Positions 1 through 6,422 of a stretch of 8,462 bases of DNA are shown piece by piece. This DNA comes from Clostridiaceae bacterium (lineage in GTDB: Bacteria > Bacillota > Clostridia > Oscillospirales > Acutalibacteraceae). The notes under the pieces were generated by a model. That model had not been told where the DNA came from. It did no database searches and saw nothing but the letters and a program-made list of their open reading frames with translations. The translations under genes and the position numbers were made by a program. Position 1 is the stretch's first letter, and the number at the start of each line of letters is the position of its first letter. The DNA lies in NCBI GenBank assembly GCA_904501685.1, contig CAJGBX010000057.1:1-8462 (forward strand), given 5' to 3'.

Positions 1-127
1 TTTCGGTGACGTCCGGTACATCAACAGCTTTATCAGCTTCCTTGGCTTCGGCTTCCTTTTTAGCCTTGTTGTAAAGCATAACCTCTTCATCGGGAACATA
101 CATTGTTTTCTTTTTTTTGTTAAACAT
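1..127 (-). CDS. Hypothetical protein, N-terminal 42 codons (cut by window edge)
   Basis: An open frame starts with ATG at 127 on the minus strand, behind a strong Shine-Dalgarno (AAGGAGA, 138-132) with 4-5 bases of spacing, and runs off the left edge without a stop. The visible part begins MFNKKKKTMYVPDEEVMLYN and goes on with a Lys/Glu/Ala-rich, charged, probably helical or disordered stretch. There is no signal peptide or membrane segment in these 42 residues. It follows cinA by about 40 bases with no terminator between them, so it is probably the fourth gene of the desulfurase-thiI-cinA operon. I do not recognise the family. The missing C-terminal part will decide its identity. Confidence 0.7.
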   Translation of the reverse strand, partial: MFNKKKKTMYVPDEEVMLYNKAKKEAEAKEADKAVDVPDVTE

Positions 128-166
128 AAAATCTCCTTATCTGCCGTAAGGCGTTGAGTATATGAA

Positions 167-1495
167 TTATTTATTTAACATACTAAGTGCGAATTGCTCA
201 GGGACAATCGGCGTCGGTGAGTCTTCACTATAATGCCCAGGGAGTGTTTTTGGTAAAAATTCTAAATATCTTCTTACTAAGTCAAGCGCAGTGGTAACGG
301 CGCAGTTCCGAACCTTTTCACGGTCATTTTCGGCTTTGCCGACCATTAAACGCTCAATCCAAGTGTGATTTTTATCGGAAAGCGAGATGTAAACCAAGCC
401 GGCAGGCTTATTTTCACTTTGACCCGGTCCTGCAACGCCGGTGACGGCTAGCCCTAAATCGGCATTTGTATAATTTAAAATACCTCTTGACATTTCACAA
501 GCAGTCTCGGCACTTACGGCACCGTATAACTTTAATGTGTGGGCACTTACGCCTAAAAGCCTTTGCTTCATTTCGTTTGAATAGGTCGAAGCGCCGAAGT
601 CAAAAACCTCACTTGCACCGGCAATCGATGTGATAGCCGCCGAGATTTTACCTGCGGTGCAGGATTCTGCAGTGGCTAGCTTTAAGCCTTTTTCTTTAAG
701 CAATTTTACAACTGCATTTTCAATACTGCCGACATCAATACCGACTATATTTTCACCTAAGGTCTTATGAAGCTCATTAACGGTTTTATCGCACTTACAA
801 GCGGCGGCTTGCTTGGTTTCAGCGGAAGCGGTAACCCTTAATGTGACCAAGCACGGCTTACAGTAGGGTGAAACGGTGGGGTTAGTTTGCTCTAAAAGGT
901 CAGGAATGATAGATGCGAGCATTGATTCACCGATACCGGCCACTAGTACATTTCGTGAGACCAAGGTTTTATTGCTCATTTTTTCTAAATATGGCTTAGC
1001 GAAGGAGTGAAACATTTGCTTCATTTCATAAGGAACACCCGGCATTAAAATTACGACAGTGCCGTCCTTGGATTCCATAGCACAACCGGGTGCTGTGCCG
1101 TTAGAGTTGGGGAATATTGTGCAACGTTCCTTAGGGAAAAGTGCCTGCTTTCGGTTTGCCTCAGGCATAGTACGGCCGGTTTTCTTATAAAACTCTTTAA
1201 TCGAATTTAAGCTCTCCTCATCAAGAAAAAGCTCTAAATCCAAGGCTTTTGCAGCGGCTTCTTTGGAAAGGTCATCAGGTGTTGGGCCAAGACCGCCGGT
1301 TATTATCACAATATCACTTCGGTTGACGGCAGTTTTGATTGTATCTACCGCACGCTCAAAATTATCTCCGACGGTGGATTGATAGTACATATCAAAGCCC
1401 AAAGCCGCCATTTCGGTTGAGAGATACTGCGCATTAGTATTAAGTATATTACCGAGCAAAAGCTCGGTACCTATTGAAATTAACTCTACTGTCAT
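167..1495 (-). CDS. cinA: CinA family two-domain protein (MoaB-like domain + NMN amidohydrolase PncC domain)
   Basis: This is a two-domain CinA protein of 442 residues. Residues 1-165 form the MoaB/MogA-like domain (COG1058), with TGGLGPTPDD at 66-75 and MPGVPYEM at 151-158. Residues ~258-410 form the PncC domain, with AESCT at 276-280 (Ser278 is the expected nucleophile), TYSNEMK at 304-310, YGAVSAE at 324-330 and GVAGPG at 353-358. The family deamidates NMN in pyridine-nucleotide salvage (PncC) and hydrolyses ADP-ribose-type compounds (N-terminal domain). In naturally competent species it is linked to RecA. It acts in the cytosol. I chose ATG at 1495, two bases after the thiI stop. A TTG at 1501 is in frame but overlaps that stop. 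I see no good Shine-Dalgarno, so translation is probably coupled to thiI. The usual family end (RRYL, ~410) is followed by a ~31-residue tail that is not typical. Confidence 0.95.
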   Translation of the reverse strand: MTVELISIGTELLLGNILNTNAQYLSTEMAALGFDMYYQSTVGDNFERAVDTIKTAVNRSDIVIITGGLGPTPDDLSKEAAAKALDLELFLDEESLNSIKEFYKKTGRTMPEANRKQALFPKERCTIFPNSNGTAPGCAMESKDGTVVILMPGVPYEMKQMFHSFAKPYLEKMSNKTLVSRNVLVAGIGESMLASIIPDLLEQTNPTVSPYCKPCLVTLRVTASAETKQAAACKCDKTVNELHKTLGENIVGIDVGSIENAVVKLLKEKGLKLATAESCTAGKISAAITSIAGASEVFDFGASTYSNEMKQRLLGVSAHTLKLYGAVSAETACEMSRGILNYTNADLGLAVTGVAGPGQSENKPAGLVYISLSDKNHTWIERLMVGKAENDREKVRNCAVTTALDLVRRYLEFLPKTLPGHYSEDSPTPIVPEQFALSMLNK

Positions 1496-1497
1496 AA

Positions 1498-2667
1498 TCA
1501 ATCAATCATCATAAATGTGGCACCTGAAACTGCTCGTTCAACTAAGCTGTCAATATCCAAAACGCTTTCGGCTTCAATGCATTTTGAAAGCTCAGGACGT
1601 GTTTTGGGGTGCTTGGGTGTAAATACTGTGCAGCAATCCTCAAATGGCTCAATCGAAATATCAAAGGTGTCGATTTTTCTTGAAATATCAATAATTTCAT
1701 CCTTATCCATACCGATTAACGGACGTAAAACCGGCATTTCAACAACCGAGTTGGTAACGTTTAAGGCGGGCAAGGTTTGACTTGCTACCTGACCGACACT
1801 TTCACCTGTTATCAAGGCACCGCAGTGCTCCTTGATTGCCATTTTTTCGGCAATACGCATCATAAACCGACGCATAATAAGGGTAAAATATTCTTCCTTG
1901 CAGTGTTCAGCAATTTGCTCCTGAATTTCGGTAAAAGGAATTGTATGAAGACCGATAGGACCGCTGTACTGTGCTACCTTAGAAAGCAATCGGTGTACCT
2001 TTTGCTCAGCTCTGGCACTTGTATAAGGAGGACTTGCAAAGTGAACTGCGGCAAGCTGAATTCCTCTCTTTGCCATCATCCAAGCGGCTACCGGACTGTC
2101 AATTCCGCCTGAAATAAGAATTTCAGCTCTTCCGCCGGTGCTGACCGGCATACCGCCGGCACCCTTTATCTGTCCGCAACGGACGTAAGCGTAATTGTCA
2201 CGGATTTCAACCACAACCACTGCCTCGGGATTATGAACATCAACCGAAAGGTGGTGATATTTTTCTAATAAAGCACCGCCGAACTCTGCGCTGATTTCCA
2301 ATGAGCCCAAGGGGAATTTTTTATCGGAACGCTTAGATTCAACCTTAAAGGTTTTTATATTTTTCAGTGCATCGGCTAAATAGGGTACACCAAATTCCTT
2401 TATATCATCCATATTCTTAGGTAATGCCGCAGCGCGCGAGAAAGCAGCAATACCAAATACTTTTTCGGTAGCCTTTAATGCGGCTTTAAAATCAAAATCA
2501 TCACTCTTCGGCTCAACCATTATGGTTGACTGTGACTTTTTAATTTCACAAGGACCGCATTTTTTAATTCTGTACTTTAAGTTCTTTACTAAAACATCTT
2601 CAAATGTTGAACGGTTCAAGCCTTTTAATGCAAGCTCACCGTTTTTGATAAGTATAATTTCTTTCAT
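1498..2667 (-). CDS. thiI: tRNA 4-thiouridine sulfurtransferase ThiI (no rhodanese domain)
   Basis: ThiI activates uridine-8 of tRNA with ATP and replaces its oxygen with sulfur to give 4-thiouridine. In some bacteria it also serves thiamine thiazole synthesis. At 389 residues it has the short Firmicutes form: an N-terminal ferredoxin-like part, a THUMP domain (~60-166), and a PP-loop ATPase domain with SGGIDSPVAAW at 186-196 and GESVGQVASQT at 288-298. The C-terminal rhodanese domain of the E. coli protein is absent. EDCCTVFTPKHPKTRP (343-358) holds the Cys pair that aligns with the conserved catalytic cysteine region. I chose ATG at 2667 because AAAGGA sits 7 bases upstream and MKEIILIKNGELALKG is the family N-terminus. 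A TTG 12 codons earlier would overlap the desulfurase gene. The gene starts one base after the stop of its likely sulfur donor and ends two bases before cinA. Confidence 0.96.
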   Translation of the reverse strand: MKEIILIKNGELALKGLNRSTFEDVLVKNLKYRIKKCGPCEIKKSQSTIMVEPKSDDFDFKAALKATEKVFGIAAFSRAAALPKNMDDIKEFGVPYLADALKNIKTFKVESKRSDKKFPLGSLEISAEFGGALLEKYHHLSVDVHNPEAVVVVEIRDNYAYVRCGQIKGAGGMPVSTGGRAEILISGGIDSPVAAWMMAKRGIQLAAVHFASPPYTSARAEQKVHRLLSKVAQYSGPIGLHTIPFTEIQEQIAEHCKEEYFTLIMRRFMMRIAEKMAIKEHCGALITGESVGQVASQTLPALNVTNSVVEMPVLRPLIGMDKDEIIDISRKIDTFDISIEPFEDCCTVFTPKHPKTRPELSKCIEAESVLDIDSLVERAVSGATFMMID

Positions 2668-2668
2668 C

Positions 2669-3802
2669 TTAATATCCTTTTTTTCGAAGTGAATTTTGTG
2701 CAACTGCTAATGCCTCACAGAGTAAATCTATATCGTTATCGGTGTTGAATTTAGAAAAGCTGATTCTTAAGGCTGAATCGGTACGGTCAGCACTTAATCC
2801 CATTTCGGTCAAAACGTGACTTCCTTTACCTTTTGAACAGGCACTGCCACTGGAAACGTATATTTCCTTGCTTTCCAAAAAGTGTAGGAGTGTTTCAGAC
2901 CTTAAGCCCTTTACAGAAATATTAATTATAAAGGGAAGAGAGTTTTCTTTCGGTGAATTGATTAAAATGCCGTCAATAGCCGATAATTTGTTATAAGCGT
3001 AAGCGTGAAGTCTTTTTATTTTATTAAAGCTGTCGGTGACTGATAAATCATCAATTGCACCGCCTAAGGCGGCAATTAACGGTACTGCCTCAGTGCCCGA
3101 GCGGAGCCCCTTTTCTTGACCGCCGCCGAAAATTATCGGTTTTAATTGGAGAGTTTTTTTCTTATATAGGAAGCCGATGCCTTTTGGTCCGTGGATTTTA
3201 TGACCGCTTGCAGTAAGTAGATCAACACCAAGTTCGGTTACATCTAGCGGCATTTTGCCAAAGCCTTGGACACAGTCGGTATGCATAATTGCTATTGACT
3301 TTTTTTGCTTTAAGCCTTCCGCAATTTTTGCCACAGGGAAGATACATCCTGTTTCATTGTTTACAAGCATAACCGATACCAGAACAGTCTTTTCGTCAAC
3401 TGCCGAAAGCACCTTTTCACAACTTAAATTACCGTCACTTTCGGGTTTGATATATGTAACCTCAAAGCCTTGCTGTTCCAAATACTTGCAGGTATTTAAA
3501 ACCGACGGATGCTCAACCGATGTGGTGACAATTTTGTTGCCGCGGCGTTTCATTAAATTTACTGCGCCGATAATGCTTAAATTATTAGCCTCTGTACCGC
3601 TACCCAAAAAGAAAATTTCATCCTCGCGGGCATTTATCATATCGGCAATTTCGGTTCTTACAGAGCTTATAATATTCTCAGCCTCTAAGCCTAATTTATA
3701 AAGAGAGGACGGGTTTCCCCAGTTCTCAATTAAAGCACTGTTTAAAGCAGAAATTGCACGCTCACAAGGTTTGGTTGTGGCACTGTTATCAAGATATATC
3801 AT
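2669..3802 (-). CDS. nifS: Cysteine desulfurase (NifS/IscS family, NifZ-like partner of ThiI)
   Basis: This PLP enzyme takes sulfur from L-cysteine as a persulfide and leaves alanine. With the start used here it has 377 residues. Visible signatures are YLDNSATT at 3-10, GSGTEANN at 67-74, the PLP-stacking His98 (VEHPS), Asp176 and Gln179 (HTDCVQ), the PLP-binding Lys202 in SGHKIHGPKG, RSGTE at 234-238, and the mobile catalytic loop SSGSACSKGKGS with Cys322. Its stop is one base before the thiI ATG, the arrangement of the dedicated nifZ-thiI pair of Bacillus subtilis, so its main sulfur acceptor is probably ThiI rather than the Fe-S scaffold (inference). An ATG at 3826 would add 8 residues, but it falls about 2 bases from the predicted transcription start and has no Shine-Dalgarno. 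The ATG at 3802 gives the family N-terminus with a weak GGGAAG upstream. Confidence 0.93.
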   Translation of the reverse strand: MIYLDNSATTKPCERAISALNSALIENWGNPSSLYKLGLEAENIISSVRTEIADMINAREDEIFFLGSGTEANNLSIIGAVNLMKRRGNKIVTTSVEHPSVLNTCKYLEQQGFEVTYIKPESDGNLSCEKVLSAVDEKTVLVSVMLVNNETGCIFPVAKIAEGLKQKKSIAIMHTDCVQGFGKMPLDVTELGVDLLTASGHKIHGPKGIGFLYKKKTLQLKPIIFGGGQEKGLRSGTEAVPLIAALGGAIDDLSVTDSFNKIKRLHAYAYNKLSAIDGILINSPKENSLPFIINISVKGLRSETLLHFLESKEIYVSSGSACSKGKGSHVLTEMGLSADRTDSALRISFSKFNTDNDIDLLCEALAVAQNSLRKKGY

Positions 3803-3834
3803 TGTTTGCAAACACTTCCCATTCATACACGATA

Positions 3835-3863
3835 ATTATACTATAAAATACACATAATTACAA
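3835..3863 (-). promoter_or_regulatory. SigA-type promoter of the desulfurase-thiI-cinA operon
   Basis: On the minus strand, TTGTAA (3863-3858, 4/6 to TTGACA) lies exactly 17 bases from a perfect TATAAT (3840-3835). The predicted transcription start is near 3828. It is the only clear promoter seen ahead of the minus-strand genes, whose spacing is too tight for internal promoters upstream of thiI and cinA. The start site bears on the choice of desulfurase start codon. Confidence 0.7.
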
Positions 3864-3952
3864 TATTTTTTTACAGGAAAATCAAGGAATTGTGTAAATA
3901 AATAATTAACAAATTATGAGGTAAAATAATCCTAAAAAGGAAGAAGAATATT

Positions 3953-5284
3953 ATGAAAATAACCAAAAGAACATTTATAAGATTTATAAGCTTTATTTCA
4001 GCAACAGTTTTATCGGTTTTCGGTTTTATAATTGTAAATTCACGTGAAGCCGAACGTCATAATATGCAGATTGGACACATTTACAGTATGCATTTGGATG
4101 AATTGGACTCAAGTCTATATAATATCAGCGTTGCATTACAAAAAAGTCTTTACGCTACTACGGCAACTCAATTAAGTGAGCTTGCGGTTGAGCTTTGTAC
4201 CGAAACAACGGTTGCTAAAAACTCACTTTCGCAACTGCCTTATTCAAGCGCTGAGCTTGAAAATGTCAATAAATTTTTAGCTCAGGCGGGAGATTACACA
4301 CTATATTTATCCAAAAAGGTTATAAACGGCGAAGATTTGAATGATGATGAGCGTGAGAATTTACATTCACTGTCTAAAACTGCTCAATTGGTATCAGGTG
4401 CAGTTAGCGAAGTGAGAGTAGACTATGACCGCGAGGGTGTGTGGGATAATGAGCTTGCGGCAGGTATCGGCAATGCGGTAGATGATAGCTTCGGCAGTAA
4501 CCTGACCGAGCTGGAGGAACTGCTGACTGATTATCCGACCTTGCTGTACGACGGTCCTTTTTCTGACCATATGCTTGACGGTGAAATGAAAATGCTTAAA
4601 AATACTGAGACCGTGACAAGCGAAGCCGCTTTAAAAAAAGGCGGAGAAATACTTGGCATTGATGTTTCGGGTTTTATGGCAGAGGCTGATACTGAGGGCA
4701 AGGTGCCTTGTTATAATTTCACTGACGGAAGTTTGAGCTTTTCGGTCACTAAGCAGGGTGGATTTGTTATTTATATGCGAAAGCACCGTGAAATTAACGA
4801 GCAAGCTTTAACCTATGAGGAAGCGGTCGAAAAGGCTGAGGAATATCTCAAAAGGGTTAAGGGTGCAAGCTTTGTAACAACCTATTATTTTGCTGATGAG
4901 GGAGTTTGCACAGTGAACTTTGCTCATAAGGAGGGCGCTACGGTTTGCTATCCCGACTTGATTAAGGTTGGTGTTGCACTTGATACCGGTGAAATAGTGC
5001 TTGTTGAGGCAGGTGGATATTTGGCAAATCATTATAACCGCACTATTTCTACACCTAAATATTCAATGGATGAGGCACGAAACAGTCTTTCGCCGGCATT
5101 GAAAATCAATTCGGCCAAACGGTGTATAATTCCGTCCTCGGGAAATATGGAAAAGCACTGCTATGAATTTAACTGTACCGGTGTTGATAATGAGGAAATA
5201 TTAGTGTATGTGAATGTTGAAAATTTGCAGGAGGAGCGTATTCTTTTGGTTATCAAAACCGATGGCGGAACTTTGACAAAATAA
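3953..5284 (+). CDS. ypeB: Spore germination protein YpeB-like
   Basis: YpeB is an inner-spore-membrane protein made in the forespore. In Bacillus it stabilises and localises the cortex-lytic enzyme SleB, so it acts in cortex breakdown at germination. The 443-residue length matches the family (~450). A short basic N-terminus is followed by one membrane segment or uncleaved signal anchor (~8-29), then a helical region to ~190. Next comes the hallmark YPTLLYDGPFSDH at 194-206, then three PepSY-type repeats at roughly 218-282, 284-355 and 366-437. The middle repeat carries CYPDLIKVGVALDTGEIV (332-349) and GGYLANH (354-360). The start is ATG 3953, with GGAAG at 3939-3943. No sleB is next to it: upstream is the divergent desulfurase and downstream is rplU. 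No terminator is visible in the 23 bases before the rplU promoter, so some readthrough is likely. I found no convincing forespore-sigma promoter in the AT-rich upstream region. Confidence 0.92.
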   Translation: MKITKRTFIRFISFISATVLSVFGFIIVNSREAERHNMQIGHIYSMHLDELDSSLYNISVALQKSLYATTATQLSELAVELCTETTVAKNSLSQLPYSSAELENVNKFLAQAGDYTLYLSKKVINGEDLNDDERENLHSLSKTAQLVSGAVSEVRVDYDREGVWDNELAAGIGNAVDDSFGSNLTELEELLTDYPTLLYDGPFSDHMLDGEMKMLKNTETVTSEAALKKGGEILGIDVSGFMAEADTEGKVPCYNFTDGSLSFSVTKQGGFVIYMRKHREINEQALTYEEAVEKAEEYLKRVKGASFVTTYYFADEGVCTVNFAHKEGATVCYPDLIKVGVALDTGEIVLVEAGGYLANHYNRTISTPKYSMDEARNSLSPALKINSAKRCIIPSSGNMEKHCYEFNCTGVDNEEILVYVNVENLQEERILLVIKTDGGTLTK

Positions 5285-5307
5285 TACTAAAATTGTAAAA
5301 ATAATGC

Positions 5308-5336
5308 TTGACTTTTTTGATTGTTTGTGGTACAGT
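5308..5336 (+). promoter_or_regulatory. SigA-type promoter of rplU-prp-rpmA
   Basis: TTGACT (5308-5313, 5/6) is followed by a 17-base spacer ending in TGG, which makes an extended -10, and TACAGT (5331-5336, 4/6). The predicted transcription start is near 5343, giving a leader of about 75 bases before the rplU ATG. Confidence 0.75.
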
Positions 5337-5342
5337 ATATGA

Positions 5343-5417
5343 GCCGCATACTGTGGGTTAAAGTGGATTTTCCCACCTGACAGTAGCGAGTCTTGAATTA
5401 AGGCAGGTGCCAATATT
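5343..5417 (+). ncRNA. Ribosomal protein L21 leader (cis-regulatory 5' UTR structure)
   Basis: The leader between the promoter and rplU can fold into a long stem. CGC (5345-5347), a bulged A, and TACTGT (5349-5354) pair with ACAGTA (5380-5385) and GCG (5386-5388). Inside it is a small hairpin, GTGG (5363-5366) with CCAC (5373-5376). Separately, CACCTG (5374-5379) is perfectly complementary to CAGGTG (5404-5409), which contains the AGGTG ribosome binding site 8 bases before the ATG. Position, size and gene context match the known L21 leader family of low-GC Gram-positives, in which the ribosomal protein is thought to repress its own operon. The family assignment is from context and hand folding, not a covariance-model hit. 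Confidence 0.75.
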
Positions 5418-5726
5418 ATGTACGCAATCATCGAAACCGGCGGCAAGCAGTACCGCGTAACAAGCGGCGACATTATTTTTGTCGAGAAGCTTACTGCAGC
5501 CGAAGAGGAAACTGTAGTATTCGATAAGGTTATTGCAGTTTGTGACGACAACGGAGAGCTTAAGGTAGGTGCTCCTTACGTTGACGCTAAGGTTGAAGGT
5601 ATCGTTCTTAAGAACGGAAAGGGTAAGAAGATTACTGTCTTTACCTACAAGCCCAAGAAGGGTTCCGCTCGTAAGATGGGTCACAGACAGCCGTACACCA
5701 AGGTTCAGATTAACTCAATCGGCTAA
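5418..5726 (+). CDS. rplU: 50S ribosomal protein L21
   Basis: L21 binds 23S rRNA early in large-subunit assembly. The protein has 102 residues, the usual length. It begins MYAIIETGGKQYRV, and the C-terminal part has FTYKPKKGSARKMGHRQ followed by PYTKVQI, the family signature that contacts rRNA. The start is ATG 5418 with AGGTG at 5405-5409. It is the first gene of rplU-prp-rpmA, the order conserved in Firmicutes. Its stop TAA is part of the Shine-Dalgarno (AAGGTG, 5725-5730) of the next gene, which suggests coupled translation. Confidence 0.98.
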   Translation: MYAIIETGGKQYRVTSGDIIFVEKLTAAEEETVVFDKVIAVCDDNGELKVGAPYVDAKVEGIVLKNGKGKKITVFTYKPKKGSARKMGHRQPYTKVQINSIG

Positions 5727-5735
5727 GGTGTAAAA

Positions 5736-6053
5736 ATGACCGAGATTAGTTTTTTTAAAATTGACGGTTTGATTGTTGCCTTTGAAATTTCGGGTCACAG
5801 TACCGTATCGGCAGAAGATACAGAGGGTAAGATTGTTTGCTCGGCAGTGTCGTCTGCGGCGTATTTAACCGCCAATACCTTGTCGGAAATAGTTAAAGCA
5901 GATGTATCTGCTGACGTGAGTGACGGGTATATGAAAATAGAAGTAAAAACTAATATCTCAGAGTCGCAGGTAACCTTAAAAGGATTTTATCTGCACGCAA
6001 GCGAGCTTGCAAACCAATATCGAAATCACGTAAAAGTTTACTTGGAGGTGTAA
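5736..6053 (+). CDS. prp: Ribosomal-processing cysteine protease Prp (YsxB)
   Basis: Prp removes the N-terminal extension of ribosomal protein L27, a step essential in Staphylococcus aureus. The protein has 105 residues, normal for the family, and lies between rplU and rpmA as usual. The catalytic dyad is visible as His21 in SGHS (19-22) and Cys35 in IVCSAVSS (33-40). The segment between them is unusual. Family members commonly have 12 positions from His to Cys and an Asp two residues before the Cys (DIVC); here there are 14 positions and the sequence is KIVC. Its substrate gene lies immediately downstream and keeps a cleavable extension, so I infer an active enzyme. Start ATG 5736 with AAGGTG 5 bases upstream. 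Confidence 0.93.
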   Translation: MTEISFFKIDGLIVAFEISGHSTVSAEDTEGKIVCSAVSSAAYLTANTLSEIVKADVSADVSDGYMKIEVKTNISESQVTLKGFYLHASELANQYRNHVKVYLEV

Positions 6054-6056
6054 CTT

Positions 6057-6341
6057 ATGTTAAAGTTAAACATTCAGCTGTTTGCTCACAAAAAAGGTGT
6101 CGGTTCGACTAAGAACGGCCGTGACAGTGAGTCCAAGCGCCTCGGTGTTAAGAGAACAGACGGTCAGTTTGTTCTTGCAGGCAACATCATTGTTCGTCAG
6201 AGAGGTACTCATATCCATGCCGGTGCAAATGTAGGCAAGGGCTCTGATGACACACTTTTCGCTCTTATTGACGGAAAGGTAAAGTTCGAGCGTTTAGGTC
6301 GTGACCGCAAGCAGGTCAGCATCTACGCAGTAGAGCAGTAA
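6057..6341 (+). CDS. rpmA: 50S ribosomal protein L27, precursor with Prp-cleavable N-terminus
   Basis: L27 reaches with its N-terminal tail toward the peptidyl-transferase centre and supports tRNA placement. The 94-residue precursor starts MLKLNIQLFA, followed directly by HKKGVGSTKNGRDSESK. The first ten residues match the Firmicutes extension removed by Prp after the Phe-Ala, which would leave an 84-residue mature protein starting at His11. The core carries RQRGTHIHAGANVGKG (~48-63) and DGKVKFERLGR, typical of L27. A strong GGAGGTG (6044-6050) overlaps the end of prp, with 6 bases to the ATG. It is the last gene of the operon and is followed closely by a terminator. Confidence 0.98.
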   Translation: MLKLNIQLFAHKKGVGSTKNGRDSESKRLGVKRTDGQFVLAGNIIVRQRGTHIHAGANVGKGSDDTLFALIDGKVKFERLGRDRKQVSIYAVEQ

Positions 6342-6350
6342 TTTGTTGTT

Positions 6351-6380
6351 AAAACCCGAGTTTATCTCGGGTTTTTTCTT
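6351..6380 (+). terminator. Rho-independent terminator after rpmA
   Basis: A perfect 10-bp inverted repeat, AAAACCCGAG (6351-6360) and CTCGGGTTTT (6366-6375), has a 5-base loop and runs into a T-rich tail (TTTTTTCTT). It sits 9 bases after the rpmA stop and separates the L21/L27 operon from obg. Confidence 0.92.
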
Positions 6381-6422
6381 TAATTTTGTTTATTTAAATT
6401 AAAATTTTTAACGGAGAAATTT

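Noticed and set aside
860..873. 14-base exact match (ACAGTAGGGTGAAA) between cinA and 8359-8372
   Set aside because: In cinA it encodes part of the protein and lacks the partner arm of the dyad. One 14-base match in 8.4 kb is not far from chance.
1496..1501. TTG start for cinA at 1501
   Set aside because: It overlaps the thiI stop, has no binding site, and adds only two residues. ATG 1495 gives the family start MTVELISIGTELL.
1517..2112. Two open frames on the plus strand opposite thiI
   Set aside because: They lie fully inside thiI, which has all family motifs. No binding sites or recognisable domains were seen.
3255..3701. 148-codon plus-strand frame opposite the desulfurase gene
   Set aside because: Fully antisense to the conserved desulfurase; the composition looks like a shadow and there is no start signal.
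3888..3952. Promoter for ypeB, including a forespore-type one
   Set aside because: Several TTGTGT, TTAACA and TAAAAT-like hexamers exist, but none are correctly spaced, and the AT content makes chance matches likely.
5201..5684. Minus-strand frames opposite the end of ypeB and rplU
   Set aside because: They cross the rplU promoter and leader and the conserved L21 gene, and show no recognisable protein features.
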